In this document: positions 38,596 to 48,119 of the stretch, piece after piece
Position numbering within the stretch: the stretch's first letter is position 1
How the letters are laid out: each line of letters begins with the position of its first letter
Assembly: GCA_937934185.1 (NCBI GenBank)
Contig: CALHAB010000115.1
Span: 1 to 48,182, forward strand
Length of the DNA stretch: 48,182 nucleotides
Direction: 5' to 3'
Source: an uncultured Ignavibacterium sp.
GTDB lineage: Bacteria > Bacteroidota > Ignavibacteria > Ignavibacteriales > Ignavibacteriaceae
Position numbers and translations under genes: made by a program
Notes under the pieces: model-generated
What the model was told of the DNA's origin: nothing
Databases searched by the model: none
The model's input: only the letters and a program-made list of their open reading frames with translations

Positions 38596-39261
38596 ATGAG
38601 TTCTTTATTAAAAATTTTTCTCCTTCTAATACTTCTATTAATCCACTTCGGTTGTTCTTCTTCTACGCAAACAATCAGGTATGGAAAAGACAGTCAAACG
38701 ACGCCAAAGCAAGTTACAACTCAGATAGGCGATACTTTGATTTATGATGATAGTGATGAAATAGCAGAATATCTCGATCCTGATGACATTCCTGAAGATA
38801 AATCTACTTATGATATTTCTGAAATTATGAAAAAACTTGAGAAGACTGAAAACCTGAGTACTGAACAGGCAACAGCCAGAGAAATGCTATTAATGGAAAT
38901 TATAAAATATCTTGATACACCTTACAAATATGGCGGAAGCACATTAAATGGAATTGATTGCAGTGCATTTACACAATCTGTTTATTACGATGCTCTCAAT
39001 GTTAATCTTAACAGAACCGCTCGTGATCAGTTCACTCAGGGTAAAGTTATCAGCAGTAAAGAAGAACTTCGGTTCGGTGATTTGATATTTTTTAATACAA
39101 GAAGACGCGTAAGGCCTGGACATGTTGGAATTTATATTGGTGATGGTTTGTTTGCACATGCAAGCACCAAAGGAGGAGTTATGATATCTTCTCTTGATGA
39201 GGATTATTATTCAAAAAGATATATGGGTGCGCGAAGAGTAGTTGATGATGATACTTTTTAA
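38596..39261 (+). CDS. NlpC/P60 cell-wall hydrolase lipoprotein
   Basis: The 221-aa product has a lipoprotein signal peptide ending IHFG-Cys20 and an acidic linker (about residues 45-95). A C-terminal NlpC/P60 peptidase domain follows. The catalytic triad is visible: Cys122 (in GIDCSAFTQSVY), His176 (in RPGHVGIYIG) and His188 (in FAHAST). Such enzymes cut peptide stems of peptidoglycan in the periplasm. The gene is 3 nt after the sigma factor gene and is probably co-transcribed. A bidirectional terminator follows. The exact bond cleaved is not readable from sequence. Confidence 0.93.
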   Translation: MSSLLKIFLLLILLLIHFGCSSSTQTIRYGKDSQTTPKQVTTQIGDTLIYDDSDEIAEYLDPDDIPEDKSTYDISEIMKKLEKTENLSTEQATAREMLLMEIIKYLDTPYKYGGSTLNGIDCSAFTQSVYYDALNVNLNRTARDQFTQGKVISSKEELRFGDLIFFNTRRRVRPGHVGIYIGDGLFAHASTKGGVMISSLDEDYYSKRYMGARRVVDDDTF

Positions 39262-39268
39262 AGTAAAA

Positions 39269-39295
39269 AACTCTCCCGCAGATTGCAGGAGAGTT
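39269..39295. terminator. Bidirectional terminator between the NlpC gene and nrdJ
   Basis: AACTCTCC (39269-39276) pairs with GGAGAGTT (39288-39295). A C/A mismatch and a second short stem GCA/TGC around a GAT loop extend it. An A run precedes it and TAATTAG follows, so it can act on both convergent transcripts (stops at 39261 and 39318). Confidence 0.75.
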
Positions 39296-39317
39296 AATTA
39301 GCTGAAATTTTTATCTC

Positions 39318-42300
39318 TTAGCTGCAACCGGTAGTTGCGCCACAAGTCATACACTTCAAACAAGTTCCGTTTCTAACCATTGTCATACTTTGGCATTCAG
39401 GACAAATGTCACCTGTATAACCACTCTCAATAGCTTTCTTAACTTTTGCAGTAAACCCGTTTTGCTTTGAGCTTGCAGAACTTATTCCAGGGCTTGTGGA
39501 TGATGCTGAATGACTGAGTCTCTCAATATTTTGTTTGTCCAATTCAAACACACGTTCGCTGACAACTTCTTCGCTCACGAAATCCGGTTCAGAGATTTTC
39601 TTTACAATTCCTCTCGATGCCTTAGTTGATATTTCATCATCATTAAGATGTGCGAGATCATTTCTTCCCAAATATGTTACAGCTAATTCACGGAAGATAT
39701 AATCTATAACTGAAGTAGCCATTTTGATTTTATCATTTCCTGTAACTATGCCGCTTGGTTCAAATTTGGTAAATACAAATGCGTCAACGAATTCTTCAAG
39801 TGGAACGCCGTGTTGTAAACCAAGGGATATTGAAATTGCAAAGCAGTTTAACAGGCTTCTGAAAGCAGCACCTTCGCGGTGCATATCAATGAAAATCTCA
39901 CCAAGCTGTCCATTCTCATATTCGCCGGTTCTGATATAAACAGATTGTCCGTTTATCTTTGCTTTCTGCGTGTAACCACTTCTGCGACTTGGAAGTTCTC
40001 TTCTTTTGGCAATATATCTGTGAATAATTTTTTCAGCCACTTTAACAATATCATTTTTATCTTTTTCTTCAAGAATGGCTTCTGCTTCTTCTTCCGTTAA
40101 AGTATTTAATGGTTGAGAAAGTTTTGAACCATCTCTGTAAACTGCATTTGCTTTTACTCCAAGTTTCCAGGATTGCAGGTAAGCATCCTTAATATCTTCG
40201 ATTGAAGCATTGTTTGGCAGATTAATAGTTTTTGAAATTGCGCCCGATACAAAAGGCTGAGCTGCTGCCATCATTTTTATATGTGCAAGAGGTTTAATAA
40301 ATCTTGTACCTTTTTTACCGCATTTATTTGCACAGTCAAATACCGGATAATGTTCGTGCTTTAAGAAAGGAGCTCCTTCAATTGTCATTGTACCGCATAT
40401 ATAATCATTTGCAGTTGAAATTTCCTGTTTTGAAAATCCAAGTTTTTCTAACAGGTCGAAGTTATAAGAATCAATTTCTTCCTCACTGAATCCAAGAGTT
40501 CTGATAAGAAATTCATCTCCAATCGTGTAACGATTGAAAGCAAAAGATATATCAAAAACAGCGGGCAATGTTTTATTTATCTTATTTATTATTTCATCAG
40601 TAAATCCTTTGGCTTTAAGAGATTGAGGATTTATGTAGGGACAACCTTCGAGTGTTCCCGCACCTTTTGCGTATTTAATTATTTCAGTGATCTGATCTTT
40701 ATTATAGCCGAGTTTTTCTAATGCAGGTGGAATTGATTGATTTATGATTTTGAAATAACCACCTCCTGCTAACTTCTTAAACTTAACTAAAGCAAAATCA
40801 GGCTCAACTCCTGTTGTATCACAATCCATTACCAAACCAATTGTTCCTGTTGGAGCGATTGCTGTTACCTGGGCATTCCTGTAGCCGTACAATGTTCCAA
40901 GTTCAACTGCTCTGTCAGCATCTTCTCTTGCTGCCTGAAGTAAATCAGAAGGACAGTGTTTTGGATTAATTCCAACAGGATAAATTGTGAGTCCTTCATA
41001 CTCTTCGTTTGGCACATTGTAAGCAGCCCTTCTGTGATTTCTGAGGACACGTAACATATTTTCTTTGTTCTCTTCATACCGCGGAAATGGACCAACTTCT
41101 TTCGCAAGTTCAGCGGAAGTTGCATAGGCAGTCATGTGCATTATTGCTGTAATTGCGCCACAAATTGCAAATCCTTCGTTACTGTCATACGGTATTCCCT
41201 GCAGCATTAACAATGCACCAAGATTAGCGTAACCCAAACCAAGTGTTCTGTATTCGTAACTCAATTGAGCAATTTCTTTACTTGGAAATTGTGCCATTAC
41301 GACACTTATTTCAAGTACTATAGTCCACAACCTTGAAGCGTGTCTGAATGCGTTAATATTAAATTTATAATTTTTATCGTCGTAGAATTTTACCAGATTA
41401 ATTGAAGCAAGGTTACAAGCAGTATCATCGAGAAACATATATTCACTGCAGGGATTTGATGCTCTGATTTCTCCGCCGGCAGGACAAGTATGCCATTCAT
41501 TTATTGTATCGTGATACTGTATTCCCGGATCAGCAGAAGACCAGGCGGCATAAGCGATCTGCTCCCAAAGATCTCTGGCTTTCAGAACTTTGCAGGGCTT
41601 GGGTTCTCTGTTTTCTTTCTTGGCTTTTCTTTTCTCAACTCGCCAATACAGTTTCCAATCACCATCATTTATAACAGCTTTCATAAAATCGTTGTTAACT
41701 CTAACAGAATTGTTCGAATTCTGACCTGATACAGTTGCATAAGCTTCTGAATTCCAATCAGTATCATAAATCGGAAATTCGATCGATTTAAATCCAAGTT
41801 TTGCAAGATGAATAACTCTTTCAATGTAGTTATTTGGAATCTGAGCTTTACGTGCTTCGATTATCGCTTGTTTAAGTTTTTTATTTAATTGTTTATTGAA
41901 TCTGTCATTCTCAGGATGCTCATCATAACAAGCTTTCATTATAGCATTAAGATGATAATTGCACAATTTGGAACCTGCAACAAGAGCAGCAACCTTTTGT
42001 TCTTCAACAACTTTCCAGTTGATATACTCCTCAATATCAGGATGATCTAAATCTAAAGTAACCATTTTGGCTGCGCGACGGGTAGTTCCGCCCGACTTTA
42101 TAGCACCTGCAGATCTGTCACCAATTCTCAGGAAGGACATAAGTCCAGAAGATTTTCCTCCACCGCTAAGTGGTTCGTTTGCACCACGAAGTTCTGAAAA
42201 GTTTGAGCCGGTACCAGAACCATATTTAAATAATCTTGCTTCACGAACCCAAAGGTCCATTATGCCGCCTTCATTTACGAGATCGTCTTTTACTGATTGA

Positions 42301-42902
42301 ATAAAACAAGCATGTGGCTGAGGATGTGTATAAGCATCAGTGGATTTTACCAGCTCTCCTGTTTCGTGATCAACATAATAATGTCCTTGTGAAGGACCAG
42401 AAATACCATAAGCCCAATTCAAACCGGTGTTGAACCATTGCGGACTATTTGGAGCCGCCATCTGATTTGCAAGCATATAAATCATTTCATCGTAGAAAGC
42501 TTTCGCATCTTCCTCAGTATCAAAATATTTAGCTTTCCATCCCCAGTAAGTCCATGTTCCTGCAAGACGATGGAATACCTGTCTTGAATCTTTTTCAGAT
42601 GTGTATCTGTCGTGCTCAGGTAATTCCTGTAATCTCTCTGTATCAGCTGTTGAAGGAAGAAGCCAATTGGGAACTCCTTTCTCTTTTACTTTCTTTAAAA
42701 GTTTTGGTACTCCTGCTTTTCTGAAATACTTTTGTGCAATAATATCAGTTGCAACCTGCGACCATTGTGAAGGCACATAAACATCATCCATTTTGAAGAC
42801 AATGGAACCATCCGTATTGCGTATTTCTGATGTGCGTTTTTCGAAAGTAAAATCTGATAAAGGATCTTTCCCCTCAACGGTAAAAAATCTTTTTATTTGC
42901 AT
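39318..42902 (-). CDS. nrdJ: Class II (adenosylcobalamin-dependent) ribonucleotide reductase
   Basis: It makes deoxyribonucleotides with B12-generated radicals and needs no oxygen. The 1194-aa product has the conserved active-site loop N483-P-C485-S-E487 ([20 protein letters not shown]) and the redox Cys199 in HACFIQSV. It also has the [13 protein letters not shown] segment, [20 protein letters not shown], and a C-terminal Cys tail ([22 protein letters not shown]) that reloads the active site. This long form is typical of NrdJ. GGGAGAG lies upstream of the ATG. No NrdR box or B12 riboswitch was recognised in the 305-bp upstream spacer. The organism must make or import cobalamin. Confidence 0.97.
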   Translation of the reverse strand: MQIKRFFTVEGKDPLSDFTFEKRTSEIRNTDGSIVFKMDDVYVPSQWSQVATDIIAQKYFRKAGVPKLLKKVKEKGVPNWLLPSTADTERLQELPEHDRYTSEKDSRQVFHRLAGTWTYWGWKAKYFDTEEDAKAFYDEMIYMLANQMAAPNSPQWFNTGLNWAYGISGPSQGHYYVDHETGELVKSTDAYTHPQPHACFIQSVKDDLVNEGGIMDLWVREARLFKYGSGTGSNFSELRGANEPLSGGGKSSGLMSFLRIGDRSAGAIKSGGTTRRAAKMVTLDLDHPDIEEYINWKVVEEQKVAALVAGSKLCNYHLNAIMKACYDEHPENDRFNKQLNKKLKQAIIEARKAQIPNNYIERVIHLAKLGFKSIEFPIYDTDWNSEAYATVSGQNSNNSVRVNNDFMKAVINDGDWKLYWRVEKRKAKKENREPKPCKVLKARDLWEQIAYAAWSSADPGIQYHDTINEWHTCPAGGEIRASNPCSEYMFLDDTACNLASINLVKFYDDKNYKFNINAFRHASRLWTIVLEISVVMAQFPSKEIAQLSYEYRTLGLGYANLGALLMLQGIPYDSNEGFAICGAITAIMHMTAYATSAELAKEVGPFPRYEENKENMLRVLRNHRRAAYNVPNEEYEGLTIYPVGINPKHCPSDLLQAAREDADRAVELGTLYGYRNAQVTAIAPTGTIGLVMDCDTTGVEPDFALVKFKKLAGGGYFKIINQSIPPALEKLGYNKDQITEIIKYAKGAGTLEGCPYINPQSLKAKGFTDEIINKINKTLPAVFDISFAFNRYTIGDEFLIRTLGFSEEEIDSYNFDLLEKLGFSKQEISTANDYICGTMTIEGAPFLKHEHYPVFDCANKCGKKGTRFIKPLAHIKMMAAAQPFVSGAISKTINLPNNASIEDIKDAYLQSWKLGVKANAVYRDGSKLSQPLNTLTEEEAEAILEEKDKNDIVKVAEKIIHRYIAKRRELPSRRSGYTQKAKINGQSVYIRTGEYENGQLGEIFIDMHREGAAFRSLLNCFAISISLGLQHGVPLEEFVDAFVFTKFEPSGIVTGNDKIKMATSVIDYIFRELAVTYLGRNDLAHLNDDEISTKASRGIVKKISEPDFVSEEVVSERVFELDKQNIERLSHSASSTSPGISSASSKQNGFTAKVKKAIESGYTGDICPECQSMTMVRNGTCLKCMTCGATTGCS

Positions 42903-43207
42903 CCAACTCTCCCGCGGATTTAGTTATTAAAAATTTGTTTTAATTTCTGGTGTGGTTTGATCTGAAAAAACTTTTAATTCAGTTAATCAAAATTGTAAAC
43001 TGAATTAATGTGGGCGTGAAACTAAACAAAAATTTTTCTTAGTGCAAGATTTTTTAAAGAAATTTTTTCAGCTCAAACTTTCACTTACAAATTATCATCT
43101 GTACAATAAAAATCAAACAATAAAAAAAAATTTTTTTTGATTAAAAAAGTTTGGATTAGTTAAGAAAAATTTTATGTGTAACTTTGTCCCAAATTAGTAG
43201 AAATATT
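42903..43207. other. AT-rich divergent intergenic region between nrdJ and the ABC operon
   Basis: The 305-bp spacer holds the 5' ends of two divergent transcripts. It includes a very AT-rich stretch with AATCAA (43111-43116) and TTGATT (43137-43142) flanking an A9-T8 tract, which could bend DNA or act as an UP element. No ORF or RNA gene is supported. A -7 box for the ABC genes lies at 43179-43186. No clear promoter for nrdJ was found. Confidence 0.55.
43179..43186 (+). promoter_or_regulatory. -7 promoter box of the ABC transporter operon
   Basis: TAACTTTG matches TAnnTTTG exactly. The -33 side is weak (TTAG at 43156-43159, 19 nt upstream). The start would be near 43193, about 15 nt before the ATG at 43208. 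The upstream A/T tracts could strengthen it. Confidence 0.4.
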
Positions 43208-44137
43208 ATGGATTCAAAAAACGAAGAACTTGTAATCGAAATTAGAAATCTCTCCAAATATTTTAATGAACTTAAAGCAGTTGATAATCTAAACATTAAT
43301 GTTTTCCGCGGAGATGTATTCGGATTTTTAGGACCCAATGGTGCCGGAAAAAGTACGACCATTAGAATGCTGTTAACTCTTATAAAACCAACTAAAGGTT
43401 CAATAAAAATTTTTGGGAAAGATTTATTCAGAGATAGATTGTCAATTCTAAAAAATGTAGGTGCAATTGTTGAAAAGCCGGATTTTTACGGATACCTATC
43501 AGCATACAAAAATCTTGAGATACTCGGCAAGATTTCCGGTCACGAAATTTCAAATAAAAGAATTATGGAAGTTCTGGAATTAGTTGGTTTGAGCGATAGA
43601 TATAAAAGTAAAGTAAAAACTTTTTCTCACGGAATGAAACAACGGCTGGGTATTGCACAGGCACTTCTGCATGATCCTGATTTGATAATTCTTGATGAAC
43701 CAACAACAGGATTAGATCCTATGGGAATGAAAGAAATCCGCGAGCTGATCATTCATCTGAGTCGCGATCAGAAAAAAACTGTCTTCCTTTCTTCTCACAT
43801 TTTGAATGAAGTTGAACAAGTTGCTAACAGAATGATTATAATCAATAAAGGAACTGCAAAAGTTGAGGGAAATGTTAAAGACCTTTTAGATGCGACAAAT
43901 CTTTCAGTTACAGTTGAAGTTAGTGATGTTTTAAAGGCAGGTTCGTTAATTTCAGAAAGCGGCTGGTCTGAAAAATTAAAAGGTATCTCCGGAAACAGAA
44001 TGGAATTTAATATTGGTAATCAGGAAACTGCGCAATTAAATAAGTTTTTTGTTGAAAACGGTGTTGATGTCTATTCGATAGTTCCAACAAGATCACTTGA
44101 AGAATATTTCTTAAGAATTACTCAAGAGGCAATCTGA
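43208..44137 (+). CDS. ABC transporter ATP-binding protein
   Basis: This is the ATPase of an ABC-2 type exporter. The 309-aa product has Walker A GPNGAGKST at residues 42-50. The ABC signature is degenerate (SHGMK, residues 140-144, in place of LSGGQ), as is usual in this subfamily. Walker B LIILDE ends at catalytic Glu164, and an H-loop follows in LSSHIL. A C-terminal extension of about 90 residues is typical of the CcmA/NatA/DrrA group. ATG 43208 is preferred over a TTG at 43184, because the TTG lies inside the -7 box. The stop overlaps the permease start (TGATG). The substrate cannot be told. Confidence 0.93.
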   Translation: MDSKNEELVIEIRNLSKYFNELKAVDNLNINVFRGDVFGFLGPNGAGKSTTIRMLLTLIKPTKGSIKIFGKDLFRDRLSILKNVGAIVEKPDFYGYLSAYKNLEILGKISGHEISNKRIMEVLELVGLSDRYKSKVKTFSHGMKQRLGIAQALLHDPDLIILDEPTTGLDPMGMKEIRELIIHLSRDQKKTVFLSSHILNEVEQVANRMIIINKGTAKVEGNVKDLLDATNLSVTVEVSDVLKAGSLISESGWSEKLKGISGNRMEFNIGNQETAQLNKFFVENGVDVYSIVPTRSLEEYFLRITQEAI

Positions 44138-44976
44138 TGTTAACTCTGGTTGGTATTGAATTATTTAAAGTTTTCAGAAAATGGAGAACTTACATCGGTT
44201 TTATAGCTATTGGTGTTCTTGTTCCCATTATTCATATCGCTATGGTTTACGAAGGCAAAAACACAATTGATTTTATGACAAGAAATATTCAGCAGTCTTT
44301 TGTTTTTGTTGGTAATCTGCTTAACACATATCTTATTTCTTATATTGTGTTAACAAGTCTTACGGTTCACATTCCTTTTCTAATTACTTTGGTAGCAGGT
44401 GATTTGCTTGCAGGTGAAGCAACTGCGGGAACTTACAGATTGATGCTGACACGACCCGTTACAAGAGAGAAATTTGTAACAGCAAAGTTTATAGCAGGAG
44501 TAATTTATACCAATCTTCTTATTCTTTGGTTAGCTTTGATGAGTCTGGCAGTTGGTTATTTTATTTTCGGAGTTGGTGAACTTTTGATCATCAGAGGTGA
44601 TATGGTAATTATTTTTGAACAGAAAGATGTTCTGTGGAGATTTTTAGGAGCTTATGGTTATGCTTCTTTGGGCATGACTGTAGTAGCTTCTCTTGCATAT
44701 CTTTTTTCTTCTTTGGTTGAAAACGCAATTGGTCCGATTGTAAGCACAATGGCAGTGATCATAGTGTTTGTAATTATCTCGGCTATTAATGTTGAATTGC
44801 TGCAGTCAATTCGTCCATATTTGTTTACTAATTATATCTCCTCGTGGCAGTTGTTTTTTGATAATCCTTTAGATGTTGAAGAAATTCTGAAGTCAATAGG
44901 AATCTTGATTCTTCATATTGTATTATTCTTTGGAGCCACCTTAATTATTTTTAAACGAAAAGATATTCTTACCTGA
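44137..44976 (+). CDS. ABC-2 type transporter permease
   Basis: The 279-aa membrane protein has about six predicted helices (near residues 20-38, 65-90, 108-137, 168-190, 195-216 and 250-272). It carries a conserved GEATAGTYRLMLTRPVTREK segment after the second helix, typical of the ABC-2 NatB-like permeases. It overlaps the ATPase gene by one base and is followed after 10 nt by a LolA-like gene, so all three are co-transcribed. The direction is probably export. The substrate is unknown. Confidence 0.9.
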   Translation: MLTLVGIELFKVFRKWRTYIGFIAIGVLVPIIHIAMVYEGKNTIDFMTRNIQQSFVFVGNLLNTYLISYIVLTSLTVHIPFLITLVAGDLLAGEATAGTYRLMLTRPVTREKFVTAKFIAGVIYTNLLILWLALMSLAVGYFIFGVGELLIIRGDMVIIFEQKDVLWRFLGAYGYASLGMTVVASLAYLFSSLVENAIGPIVSTMAVIIVFVIISAINVELLQSIRPYLFTNYISSWQLFFDNPLDVEEILKSIGILILHIVLFFGATLIIFKRKDILT

Positions 44977-44986
44977 AGAGGATTTT

Positions 44987-45676
44987 ATGAGAAAAGTATT
45001 TTTAATAATGCTTATCTGTATTGTTGAGATATTTCCTCAACAAAAAATTGCGGATGAACTAATCAATTCAGTCATTACAAATTTCAACAGAGTAAAAGAT
45101 TACGAAGTCGATATTGAAATAAAAGTAGATGTTGATTTTCTGAAAGTTCCTGATTCTAAAGCAAAAATTTACTTCAAACAACCAGACAAAATCAGACTAA
45201 AGTCTGAAGGATTTGCAATGCTACCAAAGGAAGGTTTGGACTTTTCTCCTTCAGCTTTAACTAAGAAAGATTATACAGCAATTTATGAGCAGGATGTAAC
45301 ATTGAATGGGAAAAAAGTTTCAGTTGTTAAAGTTATTCCTGTTGGAGAACAATCTAATGTTATTTTATCGACATTGTGGATCGATCCTATTGATAAAGTT
45401 ATCCGGAAAGTCGAATCAACCACAAAAACAAATGGTACATTCACAATTGAATTCTATTATAACGATTCCTTTAATTATCCTCTGCCCGAAAAAATGGTTT
45501 TTACATTCAACATTGATAAACTTAACTTACCCAAAGCATTTACCACTGATGGAAATACTCCAAAGAAAAAGAAGCGCTTGCCAGATGCACCAACAAAGGG
45601 AAATGTAATAGTTAAATACTCAGATTATAAAGTTAACAAAGGGATTCCGGATTCTGTTTTTGAGGAAAGTAAATAA
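44987..45676 (+). CDS. LolA-like periplasmic protein
   Basis: The 229-aa product has a hydrophobic N-terminal signal (about residues 3-16, VFLIMLICIVEIF) and no lipobox. The body has the pattern of LolA-like outer-membrane lipoprotein-sorting proteins: an N-terminal helix (DELINSVITNFNRVKDYEVD), the strand KAKIYFKQPDKIRLKSEGF, and later WIDPIDKVIRKVEST. A Lys-rich loop (TPKKKKRLPD) is near the end. AGAGG precedes the ATG. It belongs to the ABC operon and may hand a lipid or lipoprotein across the periplasm. The family assignment is moderately sure; the role is inference. Confidence 0.7.
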   Translation: MRKVFLIMLICIVEIFPQQKIADELINSVITNFNRVKDYEVDIEIKVDVDFLKVPDSKAKIYFKQPDKIRLKSEGFAMLPKEGLDFSPSALTKKDYTAIYEQDVTLNGKKVSVVKVIPVGEQSNVILSTLWIDPIDKVIRKVESTTKTNGTFTIEFYYNDSFNYPLPEKMVFTFNIDKLNLPKAFTTDGNTPKKKKRLPDAPTKGNVIVKYSDYKVNKGIPDSVFEESK

Positions 45677-45680
45677 AAAT

Positions 45681-45756
45681 GGCGATGGTAGTTTGCAAGG
45701 GTTACTAAGGAGGGAACCATTAGCACTCTAGGAGGCATTTTTTATCTACCATCGCC
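45681..45756. repeat. 76-bp element with perfect 11-bp terminal inverted repeats, possible structured RNA
   Basis: GGCGATGGTAG (45681-45691) is repeated inverted as CTACCATCGCC (45746-45756). The 54-nt interior can form a junction of weak stems: TGC/GCA, GGTT/AACC and CTC/GAG. It also contains two SD-like motifs, AAGGAGG (45707-45713) and TAGGAGG (45729-45735). It starts 4 nt after the LolA-like stop codon. It is less AT-rich than its surroundings. It could be a palindromic mobile repeat, a 3'-end structure or a small RNA. There is no T tail, so it is not a standard terminator. Confidence 0.6.
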
Positions 45757-45842
45757 TAATCTCTGATGCAACAATAAAGTAAAGAACAAAAAGAAAAAAG
45801 TCATAAAATTTTCTATCACAAAAAAATCACAACAAAGTAATT

Positions 45843-46280
45843 CTAATTAAAATCTATTTCAACGATCTGGTCAGTTTTCTTCAGTTGAAATTTTGCAGCA
45901 TCCCACGAAGGTGGTCCGAACAACCCTCTGACATTATTTGAAAATCCATAATCTTCTTTCGGAATACCAAGAAAATTTGTATCGAAATCATCATTGTTAT
46001 TTTCATCGTGGAAAGCTTTTACAGCATAATTACCTGCCGGTAAATTATCAAAGACAGCAACTGCCTGATTATTTCTTATTTCGATTATCGCTGCTTTAAA
46101 GGGTGATTTGTTATCTTTATAATTTTCGGGCGAATTGCAAAGAGCGACCTTTACGGTGCCTTGATCATTTTTTAGCCCGTTTATCTTAACAATTAACCGC
46201 GATTTCTGATTATCCTCGGCGTAATTAATTATTGAGAACAAAACTAGCAGTAACAGATATTTTGAAAACCTAAATTTCAT
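45843..46280 (-). CDS. DUF2141-like secreted protein
   Basis: The 145-aa product starts at ATG 46280 (MKFRFSKYLLLLVLFSIINY), a signal peptide with likely cleavage near residue 20. A longer frame from 46343 would overlap fabF and bury the signal. The mature part has the pattern of DUF2141: LIVKINGLKNDQGTVKVALC, AVFDNLPAGNYAVKAFHDEN, an Asn/Asp-rich loop (ENNNDDFDTNFLGIPKEDYG), and FSNNVRGLFGPPSWDAAKF. The Asp/Asn loop could bind calcium. It lies 4 nt after fabF. No SD is visible, so it may be coupled. The function of the family is unknown. Confidence 0.8.
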   Translation of the reverse strand: MKFRFSKYLLLLVLFSIINYAEDNQKSRLIVKINGLKNDQGTVKVALCNSPENYKDNKSPFKAAIIEIRNNQAVAVFDNLPAGNYAVKAFHDENNNDDFDTNFLGIPKEDYGFSNNVRGLFGPPSWDAAKFQLKKTDQIVEIDFN

Positions 46281-46284
46281 TTTT

Positions 46285-47541
46285 TTATTCTTTAAATTTC
46301 TTAAAAATAACAGATGTATTGTGTCCTCCAAATCCGAAAGCATTACTCAGAGCATAATTAACTATCCTTTCCTGAGGTTTATTAAAAGTGTAATTGAGAT
46401 CACATTCAGGATCAGGATGTTCAAAATTAATTGTTGGTGGAATCATATCATTAACAACAGCCAGTATCGAAGCAATAGATTCAACAGCTCCTGCAGCACC
46501 CAAAAGATGTCCCGTCATACTTTTGGTTGAGGATAAATTCATCTTGTATGCATACTCACCAAACACTTTTTTTATGGCTTTAGTTTCAGCAATGTCACCA
46601 AGAGGAGTAGATGTTCCGTGCATATTGATATAATCAATTTTATCCGGTGTGATACCAGCAGTTCTTAAAGCCATTTCCATTGCTAAAATTGCTCCAGTTC
46701 CTTCCGGATGAGGTGCGGTAATATGATGAGCATCAGCAGAAAGTCCGACTCCAACTATCTCACAATAAATTTTTGCACCTCTTTTTAATGCAACTTCGAG
46801 TTCTTCTAAAAGCAATGCCCCAGCGCCTTCGCCCATAACAAATCCATCTCTTGTTGCATCAAATGGTCTGCTTGCAGTTTCAGGTGAATCATTTCTGGTT
46901 GAGAGTGCACGGTTTGCGTTAAAACCACCAACACCAATTTCGTTTATTGAAGCTTCACTTCCACCGGCAATCATTCTATCAGCTAAGCCATTTTTAATAA
47001 GTAAATATGAATCTATAAGGTTGTTGTTTCCTGTAGCACACGCAGAGACTGTACAGTAGTTTGGTCCTTGAAAACCGTATTGGATTGAAATATGTCCGGC
47101 AGCAATATCAGGAATCAACATAGGAATGAAGAAAGGTGAAATTCTATCAGGCCCTTGCTCGCGATTAATAACTGATTGTTCGTAGAAAGTTTGGATGCCG
47201 CCAATTCCGCTTCCGAATATTACTCCGATTTTTGATTTTTCTTCATCACTCAGATTCTCAGGATTTAAGCCGCTGTCTTCGATACACTGTTTTGCGGAAA
47301 CCAATGCATATTGTGCAAATGGGTCAAGTCTTCTGGCTGTTTTTCTGTCTAAATATTTTGTTACATCAAAGTCTTTAAGTTCACAGGCAAATTTTGTATC
47401 TACTCTGGAAGCATCAAAACTTTTGATTGGAGCAGCTCCGCTTTTGCCCTGCATCATTCCATCCCAGAATTCCTGAACGCTCAAACCAATAGGTGTTAAT
47501 GTACCCATTCCTGTTACTACAACTCTGCGATTAGAGATCAT
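46285..47541 (-). CDS. fabF: 3-oxoacyl-ACP synthase II (KAS II)
   Basis: FabF elongates acyl-ACP in fatty acid synthesis. The 418-aa product has the nucleophile Cys168 (VSACATGNN). The catalytic His308 is in [10 protein letters not shown], with Lys340 and His345 in [15 protein letters not shown]. The final [14 protein letters not shown] is diagnostic for the family. AGGAAA precedes the ATG, and a good promoter lies at 47586-47617. The acpP gene, which often comes just before fabF, is not present upstream. Confidence 0.97.
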   Translation of the reverse strand: MISNRRVVVTGMGTLTPIGLSVQEFWDGMMQGKSGAAPIKSFDASRVDTKFACELKDFDVTKYLDRKTARRLDPFAQYALVSAKQCIEDSGLNPENLSDEEKSKIGVIFGSGIGGIQTFYEQSVINREQGPDRISPFFIPMLIPDIAAGHISIQYGFQGPNYCTVSACATGNNNLIDSYLLIKNGLADRMIAGGSEASINEIGVGGFNANRALSTRNDSPETASRPFDATRDGFVMGEGAGALLLEELEVALKRGAKIYCEIVGVGLSADAHHITAPHPEGTGAILAMEMALRTAGITPDKIDYINMHGTSTPLGDIAETKAIKKVFGEYAYKMNLSSTKSMTGHLLGAAGAVESIASILAVVNDMIPPTINFEHPDPECDLNYTFNKPQERIVNYALSNAFGFGGHNTSVIFKKFKE

Positions 47542-47585
47542 ATTTTTCCTTTCAATTATTCTATTATGTCCTAATTTATTAAGTG

Positions 47586-47617
47586 CAAAGATAGATAATT
47601 TTAGAAGACTGAATAAA
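47586..47617 (-). promoter_or_regulatory. Bacteroidota-type promoter of fabF
   Basis: On the minus strand, TTTA (47617-47614) is followed after 20 nt by TATCTTTG (47593-47586), matching TAnnTTTG. Transcription would start near 47579, leaving a leader of about 38 nt. The spacer length equals that of the promoters at 2234 and 14020. This separates fabF from the GNAT gene. Confidence 0.55.
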
Positions 47618-47638
47618 CTAATTTTTGATAAATGAATA

Positions 47639-48109
47639 CTAGAATTTGTCCTCTGTCAAACGGAAAATTGTCCATTCATCCAAAGGTTTTGCGCCAATAC
47701 TTTTATAGAAGTCTATAGCTGGTTTATTCCAATCAAGAACAACCCATTCAACTCTTCCGCAATTTCGTTCTTTGGCAAGTTTAATTACTTCATTAAGAAG
47801 TGCTTTTCCGATACCTTTGCCACGATATTGAGGTCTGACATACAAGTCTTCAATATAAAGACCTGGTCTTCCAACAAAGGTTGAGAAATTATGAAAGAAG
47901 ATTGTTTGTCCTGCTATTTCTCCATTAATTTCAGCTATTAAAACTTCGACAAATTTTTTATCACCGAAAATTATTTCTTCAAGATGTTTTTCTGTTGTAA
48001 CAACTTCGTGCAGCAACTTTTCGTATTCTGCTAATTCTTTAATCAATTTAAGTATAGATGGTATATCTGTTTTTTCAGCTCTTCTAATTGTTAAATTTTC
48101 ACTGCTCAT
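47639..48109 (-). CDS. GNAT family N-acetyltransferase
   Basis: The 156-aa product is a complete GNAT domain. It starts with [20 protein letters not shown], and the acetyl-CoA binding motif A is [15 protein letters not shown]. The C-terminal [19 protein letters not shown] resembles diamine (spermidine/spermine-type) acetyltransferases. ATG 48109 is chosen; a TTG at 48118 would add only three residues. The substrate cannot be fixed from sequence; a small amine is plausible. It ends about 20 nt above the fabF promoter. Confidence 0.9.
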   Translation of the reverse strand: MSSENLTIRRAEKTDIPSILKLIKELAEYEKLLHEVVTTEKHLEEIIFGDKKFVEVLIAEINGEIAGQTIFFHNFSTFVGRPGLYIEDLYVRPQYRGKGIGKALLNEVIKLAKERNCGRVEWVVLDWNKPAIDFYKSIGAKPLDEWTIFRLTEDKF

Positions 48110-48119
48110 TTTTAACAAC

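Noticed and set aside
43122-43139. A9-T8 run as an intrinsic terminator
   Set aside because: It would form only A-T pairs without a loop or GC base, and lies in a divergent promoter region where no transcript should end.
42903-43207. Cobalamin riboswitch before nrdJ
   Set aside because: No B12-box-like GCCACTG and no suitable set of stems is visible on the nrdJ strand.
43184-43207. TTG start for the ABC ATPase giving 317 aa
   Set aside because: The TTG lies within the TAACTTTG promoter box, and the first eight residues are not typical; ATG 43208 gives the usual start.
45681-45756. 5S rRNA fragment
   Set aside because: CGATGGTAG resembles a 5S rRNA segment, but the rest does not match 5S and the partner strand is a perfect inverted copy, which 5S does not have.
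46281-46343. Longer start for the DUF2141-like protein
   Set aside because: It overlaps the fabF coding end and would place 21 charged residues before the signal peptide.
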